Under the pieces are notes generated by a model. The model had not been told where the DNA came from, made no database searches, and saw nothing but the letters and a program-made list of their open reading frames with translations. Of a DNA stretch of 64,000 nt, positions 1-7,399 are shown piece by piece. This stretch comes from Actinoplanes philippinensis (GTDB taxonomy: Bacteria > Actinomycetota > Actinomycetes > Mycobacteriales > Micromonosporaceae). A program made the position numbers and the translations under genes. Every line of letters starts with the position of its first letter. The first letter of the stretch is position 1. The stretch covers positions 372,001 to 436,000 of the forward strand of contig NZ_FONV01000004.1 in NCBI RefSeq assembly GCF_900113015.1, given 5' to 3'.

Positions 1-2
1 AA

Positions 3-293
3 CTGCTCGCCGGGATCGGCGTGCCGGCCGGCCGGGCGGTGTGGATCGTGCCGACGGTGGACTTCCAGGTCCGGCACTATCGGGCGCGGGCCTGGGCGCA
101 CGAGCTGCTCGCCGGCCTCGACCGGCCGGACCTGGCCTTCGACCGGTGGATGCGCCGGGACGCCCTGTTCGCCGAGCGGGTCGCCCGCCAGGCACGTGAC
201 CTGGGCTATCGGGTGATCGTCGCGGACGGCGGCCCGATCACGCCGTGGCCGGGGGAATCGACACTCGCGCGCGGGGACGGAGAAACGTCATGA
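3..293 (+). CDS. C-terminal fragment of a P-loop kinase-like protein (5' truncated by window edge)
   Basis: The frame is open from base 3 and ends with TGA at 291-293, so only the last 96 or so residues are visible. The visible part has a beta-strand followed by a helical lid rich in Arg (YRARAWAHELL, FDRWMRRDALFAERV), which resembles the C-terminal half of nucleoside/adenylate-kinase-like P-loop proteins; the Walker A region would lie outside the window. The stop overlaps the ATG of the next gene (ATGA), so the two are probably co-transcribed. The family assignment is a guess from fold-like features. Confidence 0.45.
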   Translation: MLAGIGVPAGRAVWIVPTVDFQVRHYRARAWAHELLAGLDRPDLAFDRWMRRDALFAERVARQARDLGYRVIVADGGPITPWPGESTLARGDGETS

Positions 294-1834
294 GCGACCG
301 GGCCGACGTCGTGATCGCCGGGATGGGGCCGGTGGGCGCGCTGCTCGCGGCCCTGCTCGGCAGCCGCGAGGTGGACACGATCGTGGTCGAGCCGCAGGAC
401 GGCCCCTATCCGAAACCGCGGGCGGCGGTGCTCGACAGCGAGGCGCTGCGCGGGCTGGGCCTGGTGGCGGGGCTGGCCTCGTTCACGGAGTGGGGCACGC
501 CGGTGGCCCGCAACGGCGTGGTCGGGCCGGACGGGCGGCCGCTGCTGATGATCGAACAGACCGGGCGGGCGTACGGGTTCCCCGCGCTGGCCCGGATCGA
601 CCAGCCGGCGTTGGAGGGCGCGCTACGGGCGGCCGCCGCCGCGACCGGCCACGTCCGGGTCCTCACCGGCCGCCGGGTGACCGCGGTGGAGGACGGCGAC
701 GACGACCGCCCGGGGACCACGATGGAGGACGGCGACGACGACCGCCCGGGGACCACGATGGAGGACGGCGACGACGACCGCCCGGGGACCACGATGGAGG
801 ACGGCGACGACGGCCGCCCGGTGACCGCGGCGCGGAACGGCGGCGGGGTGACGGCCGTGCTCGACGACGGGCGGCGGGTGACCGGCCAGTGGCTGGTGGG
901 CTGTGACGGCGTCGGGAGCACCGTGCGGGAGGCGGCCGGGATCGGTTTCTCCGGCACGACGTACCCCCAGCCGTGGTTGGTGGTCGACGCCCGGGGCGGC
1001 GATGTGGAGGGCGGGCCGAGCGTCGCCTTCGTGGCCGACGCCGCCCGGCCGTGCGTGGTGATGTCGCAGCCCGGCCGGTGGCGCTGGGAGTGGATGCTGC
1101 TGCCCGGCGAGGACCCGCAGGCGATGACCGCCGACGAGCGGGTGCGCCGGCTGGTCGGCGCGTGGACGGACCCGGACGGGCTGACGATCGAGCGGGCCAC
1201 CGTGTTCACCTTCCACGCGCGGATGGCCGGCCGGTGGCGGGCCGGGCGGATCCTGCTGGCCGGGGACGCGGCGCACGCCATGCCGCCGTTCGCGGGCGCC
1301 GGGCTCGGGATGGGGATCCGGGACGCCGTGTCACTGGCGTGGCGGCTGGCCGACGCGATCGGCGGGGACACCGGGCCGCTGGACGGCTACGAGGCCGACC
1401 GCCGGCCCGACGTCGCCAGGACCACGGCGCTGTCGCTGCGCATCGGCCGGATCGTGCAGAGCCGCAGCCGTACGGTCGTGCGCCTGATCCGCGGCCTGCT
1501 GCGGACCGTGGCCGCCATGCCCGGCGTCGAGCGCGCGGGCCGCCGGCCGCCGGCCCGCCGCGCCCTGCCGAACCCGCGGGTGCGCGTCGCGGGTGGCCCG
1601 CCGACCCCGTTGGACCAGGTCATCGGGTACCGGTGGGCCTACCTCGGGCACGGCTGCGATCCACGCGAGGTGATGCCCGCCGTCCCGGACGACGCGGTGC
1701 TGCTGGCCCTGGACCTGCCTGATCCGCGACCGGGCTGCCTGCCGATCACCGACCCGGACGGCCTGCTGTCCGGCCGCCAGGGAACCGTCACTGTCGTCCG
1801 CCCGGACCGTTTCCTCCAGGGCGCCCGCCGGTGA
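290..1834 (+). CDS. FAD-dependent aromatic hydroxylase (PHBH/MhpA-like)
   Basis: A 514-aa flavoprotein monooxygenase that would hydroxylate a phenolic or polyketide-like substrate using NAD(P)H and O2. Visible motifs are the N-terminal dinucleotide fold (VIAGMGPVGALLA, about residues 7-19), the DG motif region (WLVGCDGVGSTVR) and the GD motif (ILLAGDAAHAMPP, about 321-333). The start at 290 overlaps the previous stop and places the Rossmann motif at the N terminus; an upstream in-frame start at 245 is unlikely. The protein carries an unusual acidic tandem repeat (EDGDDDRPGTTM units, about residues 133-180) in the segment between the FAD fold and the substrate domain. The substrate is unknown; 3-(3-hydroxyphenyl)propionate hydroxylases are the nearest family I recognise. 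Confidence 0.85.
   Translation: MSDRADVVIAGMGPVGALLAALLGSREVDTIVVEPQDGPYPKPRAAVLDSEALRGLGLVAGLASFTEWGTPVARNGVVGPDGRPLLMIEQTGRAYGFPALARIDQPALEGALRAAAAATGHVRVLTGRRVTAVEDGDDDRPGTTMEDGDDDRPGTTMEDGDDDRPGTTMEDGDDGRPVTAARNGGGVTAVLDDGRRVTGQWLVGCDGVGSTVREAAGIGFSGTTYPQPWLVVDARGGDVEGGPSVAFVADAARPCVVMSQPGRWRWEWMLLPGEDPQAMTADERVRRLVGAWTDPDGLTIERATVFTFHARMAGRWRAGRILLAGDAAHAMPPFAGAGLGMGIRDAVSLAWRLADAIGGDTGPLDGYEADRRPDVARTTALSLRIGRIVQSRSRTVVRLIRGLLRTVAAMPGVERAGRRPPARRALPNPRVRVAGGPPTPLDQVIGYRWAYLGHGCDPREVMPAVPDDAVLLALDLPDPRPGCLPITDPDGLLSGRQGTVTVVRPDRFLQGARR
687..830 (+). repeat. 36-bp in-frame tandem repeat, 4 copies
   Basis: Four contiguous 36-bp copies (687-722, 723-758, 759-794, 795-830) sit inside the FAD hydroxylase gene. 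The first three are identical and the fourth is diverged at its 3' part. Each copy encodes 12 acidic residues, so copy-number change keeps the frame. Confidence 0.95.
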
Positions 1835-1870
1835 GCCGGGCCGCCGCCGCGAGCCGGTGGTACGGATTTA

Positions 1871-1880
1871 CGTAATTACG
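1871..1880. promoter_or_regulatory. Perfect palindrome CGTAATTACG with overlapping -10-like box
   Basis: The AT-rich decamer CGTAATTACG is its own reverse complement and is embedded in otherwise GC-rich DNA 13 bp before the GTG of the ArsR-type gene. TACGAT (1877-1882) overlaps its right half and could be the -10 box. This arrangement is typical of an autoregulatory operator; the link to the ArsR protein is inference. Confidence 0.45.
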
Positions 1881-1893
1881 ATATGGTGGGGCG

Positions 1894-2403
1894 GTGAGCG
1901 ACAACGACCGCCTCGCCGCGCTCGAACAGCGCGTGGCCGAGCTGGAACGACGATGCGGGAGCCGGCCGGCCGGCGACCCGCCGGCCCGCACGCCCGACAC
2001 GGAGGTGTTCTGGGCGCTCGAGGGCCTGCTGGCCCGGGCCGGTGATCCGGGCGCCGTGCTGCTCACCGGCCACGCGACCCTGCCCGACGGGCGCCAGGCC
2101 CGCTGGCAGGAGGCCGCCGGTGTCGAGGATCTTCTCGGCAGCGACTGGACGGCTCACGTCGCGGCCCTGGCCGCCCTCGCCCATCCGGCGCGGATCCGGA
2201 TCCTGCAGCGTCTCCTGCACGGCGCCGGGACAGCCGCCGACCTGGTGCAGATCGACGGCATGGGCACCAGTGGCCAGGTCTACCACCATCTGCGGCAGCT
2301 CGTCGCCGCCGGCTGGCTGCACACCACCGGCGGCGGGCGTCACGAGGTGCCCGCCGCCCGCGTGATCCCCCTGCTCGCACTCCTGTTGGGAACCCGCCGA
2401 TGA
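1894..2403 (+). CDS. ArsR-like winged-helix transcriptional regulator
   Basis: A 169-aa protein with a short N-terminal coiled coil (LAALEQRVAELERR) and a C-terminal winged helix (ALAHPARIRILQRLL ... GQVYHHLRQLVAAGWL), the core of ArsR-family DNA-binding domains. No Cys-rich metal site is visible, so it is not an obvious metal sensor. GTG start; the stop overlaps the ATG of the M23 peptidase gene, so the pair is an operon and the regulator probably controls it. A palindrome at 1871-1880 is a candidate operator. Confidence 0.75.
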   Translation: MSDNDRLAALEQRVAELERRCGSRPAGDPPARTPDTEVFWALEGLLARAGDPGAVLLTGHATLPDGRQARWQEAAGVEDLLGSDWTAHVAALAALAHPARIRILQRLLHGAGTAADLVQIDGMGTSGQVYHHLRQLVAAGWLHTTGGGRHEVPAARVIPLLALLLGTRR

Positions 2404-3242
2404 AACGTGCCATCGCCCGTCACCAGACCCTGTGGCTGCGGCTGTTCATGCTCTCCGTCGTCGCCGGCCTGGTCCTGCCGTCCGTGCCGTGGTGGCTCGA
2501 CCTCCCGGTCAAGGCGCTGCTGCTGGTCCTCGCGTTCGTCCGGCCGCCGCGCTCACCGCTGCCGCCGGTCGAGCTGGCGCCGCCGGTGCGGGGCCGGTGG
2601 GTGGCGATCAACAGTCCCGGCACCGGCGCTCCCAGTCACGGCGTCCGGGCGTACGGGCAGACCTACGCCGTCGACCTGCTCCAGCCGTCGCCCGGCGCGC
2701 CCGCGACGATCGGCTGGTCGCCGCGCACCCGTGCGCCGCAGTCGTTCCCGTGTTTCGGCGCGCCGGTGCTGGCCATGGCCGGCGGCACGGTCGTGGCGGT
2801 CACCGGCGGGCGGCGTGACCACCGCAGCCGGCACACGTGGCCGACGCTGGTGTGGATGATGACGGTCGAGGCGCTGGTCCGCGAGATCGGCGGCGCCTCC
2901 TGGATCCTCGGCAACCACGTGATCGTGCGGCACGACGACGGGACCTTCGCGGCGTACGCCCATCTGCGCCGTTCCTCCGTGCTGGTCCGCCCCGGCGATG
3001 CGGTGGCCGCCGGTCAGCGGCTGGCCGAGGTCGGCAACAGTGGCAACACCTCCGAGCCGCACCTGCATGTCCAGCTGATGGACGACCCGCGTCCGACGGC
3101 CGCCGCCGGGATCCCGATGCGGTGGACCGCCCTGGCGTTCGAGGCGGAGAAGGATCCGCGCTGGTCCACCGGCGACCCGAAACCGACGGCCGTGCCGGGC
3201 TTCCCGCAGAACGGCCAGCTCTTCGAGGCGGGCGTGCGGTGA
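2400..3242 (+). CDS. Membrane-anchored M23-family metallopeptidase
   Basis: A 280-aa protein. Residues about 10-50 form one or two hydrophobic segments near the N terminus; the rest is a LytM/M23 domain predicted outside the cell. Zinc-site motifs are visible: an early His-containing strand (PSHGVRAYGQTYAVDL), NHVIVRHDDGTFAAYAHL (about 171-188) and the signature SGNTSEPHLHVQLMD with HLH at about 221-223. The family cleaves peptidoglycan cross-links or acts as a scaffold. It is translationally coupled to the upstream ArsR-like gene by ATGA overlap. Confidence 0.85.
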   Translation: MKRAIARHQTLWLRLFMLSVVAGLVLPSVPWWLDLPVKALLLVLAFVRPPRSPLPPVELAPPVRGRWVAINSPGTGAPSHGVRAYGQTYAVDLLQPSPGAPATIGWSPRTRAPQSFPCFGAPVLAMAGGTVVAVTGGRRDHRSRHTWPTLVWMMTVEALVREIGGASWILGNHVIVRHDDGTFAAYAHLRRSSVLVRPGDAVAAGQRLAEVGNSGNTSEPHLHVQLMDDPRPTAAAGIPMRWTALAFEAEKDPRWSTGDPKPTAVPGFPQNGQLFEAGVR

Positions 3243-3247
3243 GCGCC

Positions 3248-3253
3248 TATCGT
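3248..3253 (+). promoter_or_regulatory. Candidate leaderless -10 box TATCGT
   Basis: TATCGT fits the actinobacterial TANNNT -10 consensus and lies 7 nt before ATG 3261, so transcription would start at or next to the start codon. It supports 3261 over the upstream GTG at 3252. Confidence 0.45.
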
Positions 3254-3260
3254 GCCGGGC

Positions 3261-3851
3261 ATGGCTACTGCGTATGACCCCAAAGCGGACCTCCGGCGGT
3301 ATCTCGACAAGGCCCGCCGGGCCCTGGTGTGGAAACTGGACGGCCTCTCCGAGTACGACGTGCGCCGCCCCCTGACCAGCACCGGCACCAATCTGCTGGG
3401 CCTGGTCAAACATGCCGCGGGCGTGGAGAGCGGCTATTTCGGCGTCACGTTCGGGCGCCCGTTCCCGGAGGCGCTGCCGTGGTGGGACGGCGACGACGCC
3501 GAGCCGAACGCCGACATGTGGGCGACCGCCGGCGAGTCCCGCGAGGAGATCGTCGCCCTCTACCGGCGGGTGTGGGCGCACGCCGACGCCACCATCGAAG
3601 CTCTCGACCTGGACGCGACCGGCCGTGTCCCGTGGTGGCCCCACGACCTGGAGAACCACTCCCTGCACCGGGTGCTGATCCACGTGATCGCCGAGACCGA
3701 CCGGCACGCCGGGCACGCCGACATCGTCCGCGAGCTGATCGACGGCGCGGCCGGCACCGACGACCGGAACAAGGGCATGCCCGACCAGGACGCCGCCTGG
3801 TGGGCCGCCTACCGCAAGCGTCTGGAGGAGACCGCCGAGGGTTTCCGCTGA
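3261..3851 (+). CDS. DinB/DUF664-family protein
   Basis: A 196-aa four-helix-bundle protein of the DinB-like superfamily. Typical features are the N-terminal DLRRYLDKARRALVWKLDGL helix and the metal-ligand His positions in LLGLVKHAAGVESGYF and HVIAETDRHAGHADIVREL. Relatives bind a divalent metal and some are thiol-dependent (mycothiol/bacillithiol) transferases. No partner gene is evident; the next genes are on the opposite strand. Confidence 0.8.
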   Translation: MATAYDPKADLRRYLDKARRALVWKLDGLSEYDVRRPLTSTGTNLLGLVKHAAGVESGYFGVTFGRPFPEALPWWDGDDAEPNADMWATAGESREEIVALYRRVWAHADATIEALDLDATGRVPWWPHDLENHSLHRVLIHVIAETDRHAGHADIVRELIDGAAGTDDRNKGMPDQDAAWWAAYRKRLEETAEGFR

Positions 3852-3852
3852 G

Positions 3853-4401
3853 TCACGCGGGCTGCGCCTGGGCGTGCGCGATCAGGTCACGGACCCGGCG
3901 CACGTCCGGCACGTCCCACAGGATCGGGGTCGCCGACGGCTCGTCGGACCAGAGGCGCCAGCCGTTGCGGCGGTCGCCGGCGAAGACGTCGCCGACGCCG
4001 GGGAACGCGCCGAACGCGAGACTCCCCGATCCGTCCGGCCGCTCGGCGATCACCGGCGGCGGCAACGCTCTGAGGTACGCCGTGGTCAGCCGCCGCCCGG
4101 TAAGCCCGCCCCGCACCACCACCCGGCCGTCGGTGACCGTGTAGGCGGCGCGGCGGGACGCCATCGCGCGAACCACGAACCGGCCGACGACCAGATACAC
4201 GCCGATGAACACGAACGGGATCCCGAACAGCGCGAACATGCTCTCGCCGTCGCCGAGCACCCCGATCAGCCAGAAGATCGCGAACCCGCACCACACGATG
4301 CTGAACGGCACGAGCACCACATCGGCCGTCCGGAACAGACGGTGCCGCAGCGGAGCGCCCTCCCAGAGGATCCGCTCGCCGGGCAGAAGGTAGGACTCCA
4401 C
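3853..4401 (-). CDS. PH-domain-like (bPH2/DUF304-type) membrane protein
   Basis: A 182-aa protein beginning MESYLLPGERILWEGAP, the usual opening of bacterial PH-domain membrane proteins. Two hydrophobic helices follow (VVLVPFSIVWCGFAIFWLIG and SMFALFGIPFVFIGVYLVVG), then a soluble beta-rich domain (AAYTVTDGRVVVRGG). Function in this family is unknown, with roles proposed in membrane or stress biology. The downstream same-strand neighbour at 4447 also starts with a LLPGEQ motif, suggesting related paralogues. Confidence 0.6.
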   Translation of the reverse strand: MESYLLPGERILWEGAPLRHRLFRTADVVLVPFSIVWCGFAIFWLIGVLGDGESMFALFGIPFVFIGVYLVVGRFVVRAMASRRAAYTVTDGRVVVRGGLTGRRLTTAYLRALPPPVIAERPDGSGSLAFGAFPGVGDVFAGDRRNGWRLWSDEPSATPILWDVPDVRRVRDLIAHAQAQPA

Positions 4402-4446
4402 GCCTGCATGATGCCCGCCGGACGCGATTTCCGCTGACCCGCCGCG

Positions 4447-4911
4447 TCACCCGTCGGACAGCGGCTCGCCGTGCCGCGGCAGCGCCCGGCCGAGTTCCGC
4501 GGCGAGAGCCTTGGCGGAACCCCGGTCGACCAGCGGGAACGTCAGCGACACGCCGCCCACCGCGAACGCCACGCGCACCACGCTGACCACGCCGAACTTC
4601 GCCTCGGCCAGCGACACCAGCTCGCGGGGCACGATCATGAGCAGCTCGTCGCCGGGTCCGCCCCAGAAGGTCTGGGAGAAGAACAGCATCCGCCGATCGG
4701 TGACCGCGACGACCTGCTTGCCGGTGGTCTTGAGCGCCCAGTCGGTGGCCGCGTCGGCGACGCCGGGAATGATGCCGCGGCTCAGGGCGGTGCCGAGCCG
4801 GCTCGCGGTGAGGTTGCCGACCACCGCCCGGGCGCCGACCCGGAACTGCTCACCGGGCAGCAGATGGCCGGCCACGGCGGCGGCCACCCGGGACCGGAAC
4901 ATCTCGGTCAC
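4447..4911 (-). CDS. Conserved hypothetical PH-like protein
   Basis: A 154-aa protein without clear transmembrane segments. It has a LLPGEQFRV motif and a beta-rich middle (GKQVVAVTDRRMLFFSQTF), as in bacterial PH-like/DUF304-related domains. It overlaps the 3' end of the isochorismatase-like gene by 4 bp (ATGA), so the two are co-transcribed. I do not recognise a specific function. Confidence 0.5.
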   Translation of the reverse strand: MTEMFRSRVAAAVAGHLLPGEQFRVGARAVVGNLTASRLGTALSRGIIPGVADAATDWALKTTGKQVVAVTDRRMLFFSQTFWGGPGDELLMIVPRELVSLAEAKFGVVSVVRVAFAVGGVSLTFPLVDRGSAKALAAELGRALPRHGEPLSDG

Positions 4912-5438
4912 GACGGGTCCCCGGCGAGCAGGGCGAGCAGGTGCGACGTGGGGTGGACGGCGCCGAAACGGGGCAGCACCACGGTCAGGGCGTGATCGTG
5001 CTCGGAGGCGGTCGTGCCGCTCATCGCGTCGGCGGCGAAGAAGACCTCGAACCCGTGGTCGGCGGCGGCCCGGGCGGTCGACTCGACGCCCATCGTGGTG
5101 GCCAGGCCGGTCAGCACGACCGTGTCGATGCCGCGGTCGCGCAGCGTCTCGGCGAGGCCGGTGCCGTAGAACGCTCCGATCGTGCGCTTCACCACGACCA
5201 CGTCGCCGTCGCGGGGCTGCAACTCGGGCACGAACCCGCTGCCGGGCGGCTGCTCGGCGACGTGCGGCCGCTCCACCCGCACCAGGACGACAGTGCCGCC
5301 CGCGTCCCGCAGGGCCGTGGCCAGCTCGGCCGCCCGCGCCACCACGTCCGCGCCACGGTGCGGGCCCATGTCCTGATCGACCAGGCGGGGCATCAGGTCG
5401 ACGGCGATCAGCGCCGTCCGTACAGCATCGATGGTCAT
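4908..5438 (-). CDS. Isochorismatase-like hydrolase lacking the nucleophilic Cys
   Basis: A 176-aa member of the isochorismatase/cysteine-hydrolase superfamily. The conserved Asp (ALIAVDLMPRLVD) and Lys (VVVVKRTIGAFYGT) strands are visible, but the nucleophile motif reads GLATTMGVESTARAA, with Gly where Cys is expected. True isochorismatases also lack this Cys, whereas amidohydrolase relatives need it, so chemistry is uncertain. The ATG at 5438 is preferred over an in-frame TTG at 5447; TAGTCT lies 8 nt upstream of the ATG. First gene of a probable 5438-to-4447 operon. Confidence 0.75.
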   Translation of the reverse strand: MTIDAVRTALIAVDLMPRLVDQDMGPHRGADVVARAAELATALRDAGGTVVLVRVERPHVAEQPPGSGFVPELQPRDGDVVVVKRTIGAFYGTGLAETLRDRGIDTVVLTGLATTMGVESTARAAADHGFEVFFAADAMSGTTASEHDHALTVVLPRFGAVHPTSHLLALLAGDPS

Positions 5439-5518
5439 GGCCGACAAGACTAGGGTTTAGCGCTCCGCGCCGTGGGGGTACTGCGTCGCCGCCTCACACC
5501 CCACTTCGAGGAGCGGAC

Positions 5519-5674
5519 ATGTCCATCCAGGGACTCTTCTATATCATCGCCGTCATTCTGCTGGTCGTGGCGGCGCTGCCGATCAACACCGGCCGGATCA
5601 GCCTGGGGATGCTGGCCGCGGCGTTCGCTCTGCTCGGCTACTCCTGGGACACCATCACCGGGACGGTCTCCTGA
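5519..5674 (+). CDS. Small hydrophobic membrane protein (51 aa)
   Basis: The protein has two hydrophobic stretches (LFYIIAVILLVVAALPI and LGMLAAAFALLGYSW) separated by NTGRIS, so it is probably a two-helix hairpin. GAGGAG (5508-5513) precedes the ATG by 5 nt. It is followed by a perfect hairpin terminator at 5696-5731. Similar short proteins are common in actinomycetes and uncharacterised. Confidence 0.65.
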   Translation: MSIQGLFYIIAVILLVVAALPINTGRISLGMLAAAFALLGYSWDTITGTVS

Positions 5675-5695
5675 CCCGTCCGGCGCCCTGATCCC

Positions 5696-5731
5696 GGCGG
5701 AGCCGGCCTCGCAGCCGAGGCCGGCTCCGCC
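5696..5731. terminator. Bidirectional hairpin terminator, 16-bp perfect stem
   Basis: Arms 5696-5711 and 5716-5731 are perfectly complementary with a 4-nt loop (CAGC). It lies between the convergent small membrane gene and the VOC gene, whose stop is at 5733. No T-tract follows, as is usual in high-GC actinobacteria. Confidence 0.85.
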
Positions 5732-5732
5732 G

Positions 5733-6467
5733 TCAGTGGGCGAGCACGCAGAACTCGTTGCCCTCCGGGTCGGCCAGCACCACCCACGGCACGTCGCCCT
5801 GACCCACGTCGGCGGGCGTCGCCCCGAGATCCCGCAGGCGCGCCACCTCGGCCATCTGATCTTCCCGGGGGTACGGCAGCAGGTCCACATGGAGCCGGTT
5901 CCACCACGCCCGCGGACCGGACACGCGAAGGAACTCCAGGTAGGGCCCGTCGCCGGCCGGGGACCGCAGTCGCACGACGTCGCCGGACGTCTCGTGGACC
6001 GGCCACCCGAGCGCCGCACCCCAGAACCGGGCCACCACCGCCGGGTCGGCGCAGTCGACGACGAGCGCGGCGATCGGCCCGGTGCCGCGGTACGTCTCCC
6101 GCGGCTCCAGCACGCAGAACACGGTGCCCTCCGGGTCGGCCAGCACCACCCACGGCACGTCGCCCTGACCCACGTCGGCGGGTGTCGCCCCGAGATCCCG
6201 CAGCCGGCCGACGAGCTCCCGCTGATGGGCGGCCGAGGTGGTGGCGAGGTCGAGATGCAGCCGGCCGCGGACCGTGCCCGGATCGGGCACGGCGATCAGG
6301 TCGAGGCACAGGGCGGCCGGATCGGGCCAGGAGAAACCCTCGGGGCCGACGGCGGTGGAGCCGGGCCGCTCGCTGAAGACCGGCCAGCCGAGCGCCTCCG
6401 CCCAGAACCGGCCGAGCGCCGCGGGGTCGCGCGCCTTGCCGTTGACCATCGCGAGCCGCAGCGCCAT
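5733..6467 (-). CDS. Double VOC (glyoxalase/bleomycin-resistance fold) protein
   Basis: A 244-aa protein of two tandem VOC modules (about residues 1-125 and 126-244). Each opens with a FW...ALGWPV strand-helix and closes with a VVLADPEGxxFCVL strand. Paired VOC modules build metal-binding cavities used by glyoxalases, dioxygenases and resistance proteins; no substrate can be assigned. ATG 6467 is chosen because longer upstream starts add non-VOC sequence. The two modules share an almost identical 78-bp DNA segment (5760-5837 and 6126-6203), a sign of recent intragenic conversion or duplication. Confidence 0.8.
   Translation of the reverse strand: MALRLAMVNGKARDPAALGRFWAEALGWPVFSERPGSTAVGPEGFSWPDPAALCLDLIAVPDPGTVRGRLHLDLATTSAAHQRELVGRLRDLGATPADVGQGDVPWVVLADPEGTVFCVLEPRETYRGTGPIAALVVDCADPAVVARFWGAALGWPVHETSGDVVRLRSPAGDGPYLEFLRVSGPRAWWNRLHVDLLPYPREDQMAEVARLRDLGATPADVGQGDVPWVVLADPEGNEFCVLAH
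5760..6203. repeat. 78-bp near-identical direct repeat within the double VOC gene
   Basis: Copies at 5760-5837 and 6126-6203 differ at a single base (C versus T), whereas flanking parts of the two VOC modules are well diverged. Confidence 0.9.
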
Positions 6468-6549
6468 GCCGCCGATCCTAGGCCTCCGGTGTACGCCGTT
6501 CGTGAGCATGTCCTCCATCGGCCCGCTTCAGGTGTGATGATCGGCGGCG

Positions 6550-7389
6550 ATGACAGTGACCCTGGCTCACCTGCTGGTCCCGTCGCGGGCGGTGGTGCTG
6601 GCCTGCGGCGGGTTCCTGGATCAGTGGGCGGCGCTGGGCACGCCGCTGTCGGTGCGGGCGCTGCGGGCGGCCGGGGCGGGCGGCGGGCACCTGCGTGACT
6701 GGCTGGCCGAGGCGGTCGCGGTCCCGGCCGGTCCCGGGAAGGTGACGGTGACGGCACGGATCCGGCCGGGCGTGCACGAGCCGGGCGACGTCATCGCCGG
6801 AATCGACGTGGACCTGGATCTGCCCTGGCCGGCGATATCGGCCGGGCCGGGGCCCGTGACGCTGGGCGACCTGCCGGTCGATCCGTGCGGCATGGTGATC
6901 GGCGACGCGGCGGCCCTCGACTCGTGGGTGGGTTTCCTGCCGGCCGCCCGCAGCGTGGACGGGCTGGCCGACCTGCGGATCGACGGCCGGGGCGCGGAGG
7001 AGGCCCGGGCCCGGTACGGTGCGCAGCCGCTGCCGGCGATTCGGGGCGGGCAGCGGCACGGCTGGCTGAACCTGCCGGTGGCGGTGGCGTTCGAGCGGGC
7101 CGCCGAGATCAACGAGTGGGCGGTCGGCCGGGGCCACGCCGCGCACCTGGCCCACGTGGACCCGCACAGCCATCACCATCTCGGCGGACGGGCCGGCCGG
7201 CAGGATCCGCTCGGCGCCGGGGTGATCGAGGTGGCCGGCTGCCCGATCCTCTGTGTGGGCTGGGCCCCCGGCGAGGTACGCCGGTTCGCCGCGGGCCGTA
7301 CGTTCGGGCAGGTGTTCCCGGTGACCCTGGAGGACGTCGGCGGCCGGGCCACCCTGCGCTGGTCGGTTCCACCGGCGCCGGGCCCGTAG
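6550..7389 (+). CDS. Conserved hypothetical protein
   Basis: A 279-aa soluble protein that I do not recognise. It has no signal peptide or transmembrane helix. A His-rich motif (HAAHLAHVDPHSHHHLGG) in the middle could bind metal, and Cys occurs in DPCGMVIGD and GCPILCVGW. ATG 6550 follows the divergent VOC gene by about 80 bp, which must hold both promoters. Its stop nearly abuts the amino-acid oxidase gene, but that gene seems to have its own -10 box. Confidence 0.5.
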   Translation: MTVTLAHLLVPSRAVVLACGGFLDQWAALGTPLSVRALRAAGAGGGHLRDWLAEAVAVPAGPGKVTVTARIRPGVHEPGDVIAGIDVDLDLPWPAISAGPGPVTLGDLPVDPCGMVIGDAAALDSWVGFLPAARSVDGLADLRIDGRGAEEARARYGAQPLPAIRGGQRHGWLNLPVAVAFERAAEINEWAVGRGHAAHLAHVDPHSHHHLGGRAGRQDPLGAGVIEVAGCPILCVGWAPGEVRRFAAGRTFGQVFPVTLEDVGGRATLRWSVPPAPGP

Positions 7390-7392
7390 GGT
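7387..7392 (+). promoter_or_regulatory. Candidate leaderless -10 box TAGGGT
   Basis: TAGGGT overlaps the preceding stop codon and lies exactly 7 nt upstream of GTG 7400, supporting that start for the oxidase and a leaderless transcript. Confidence 0.4.
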
Positions 7393-7399
7393 GATCGGC

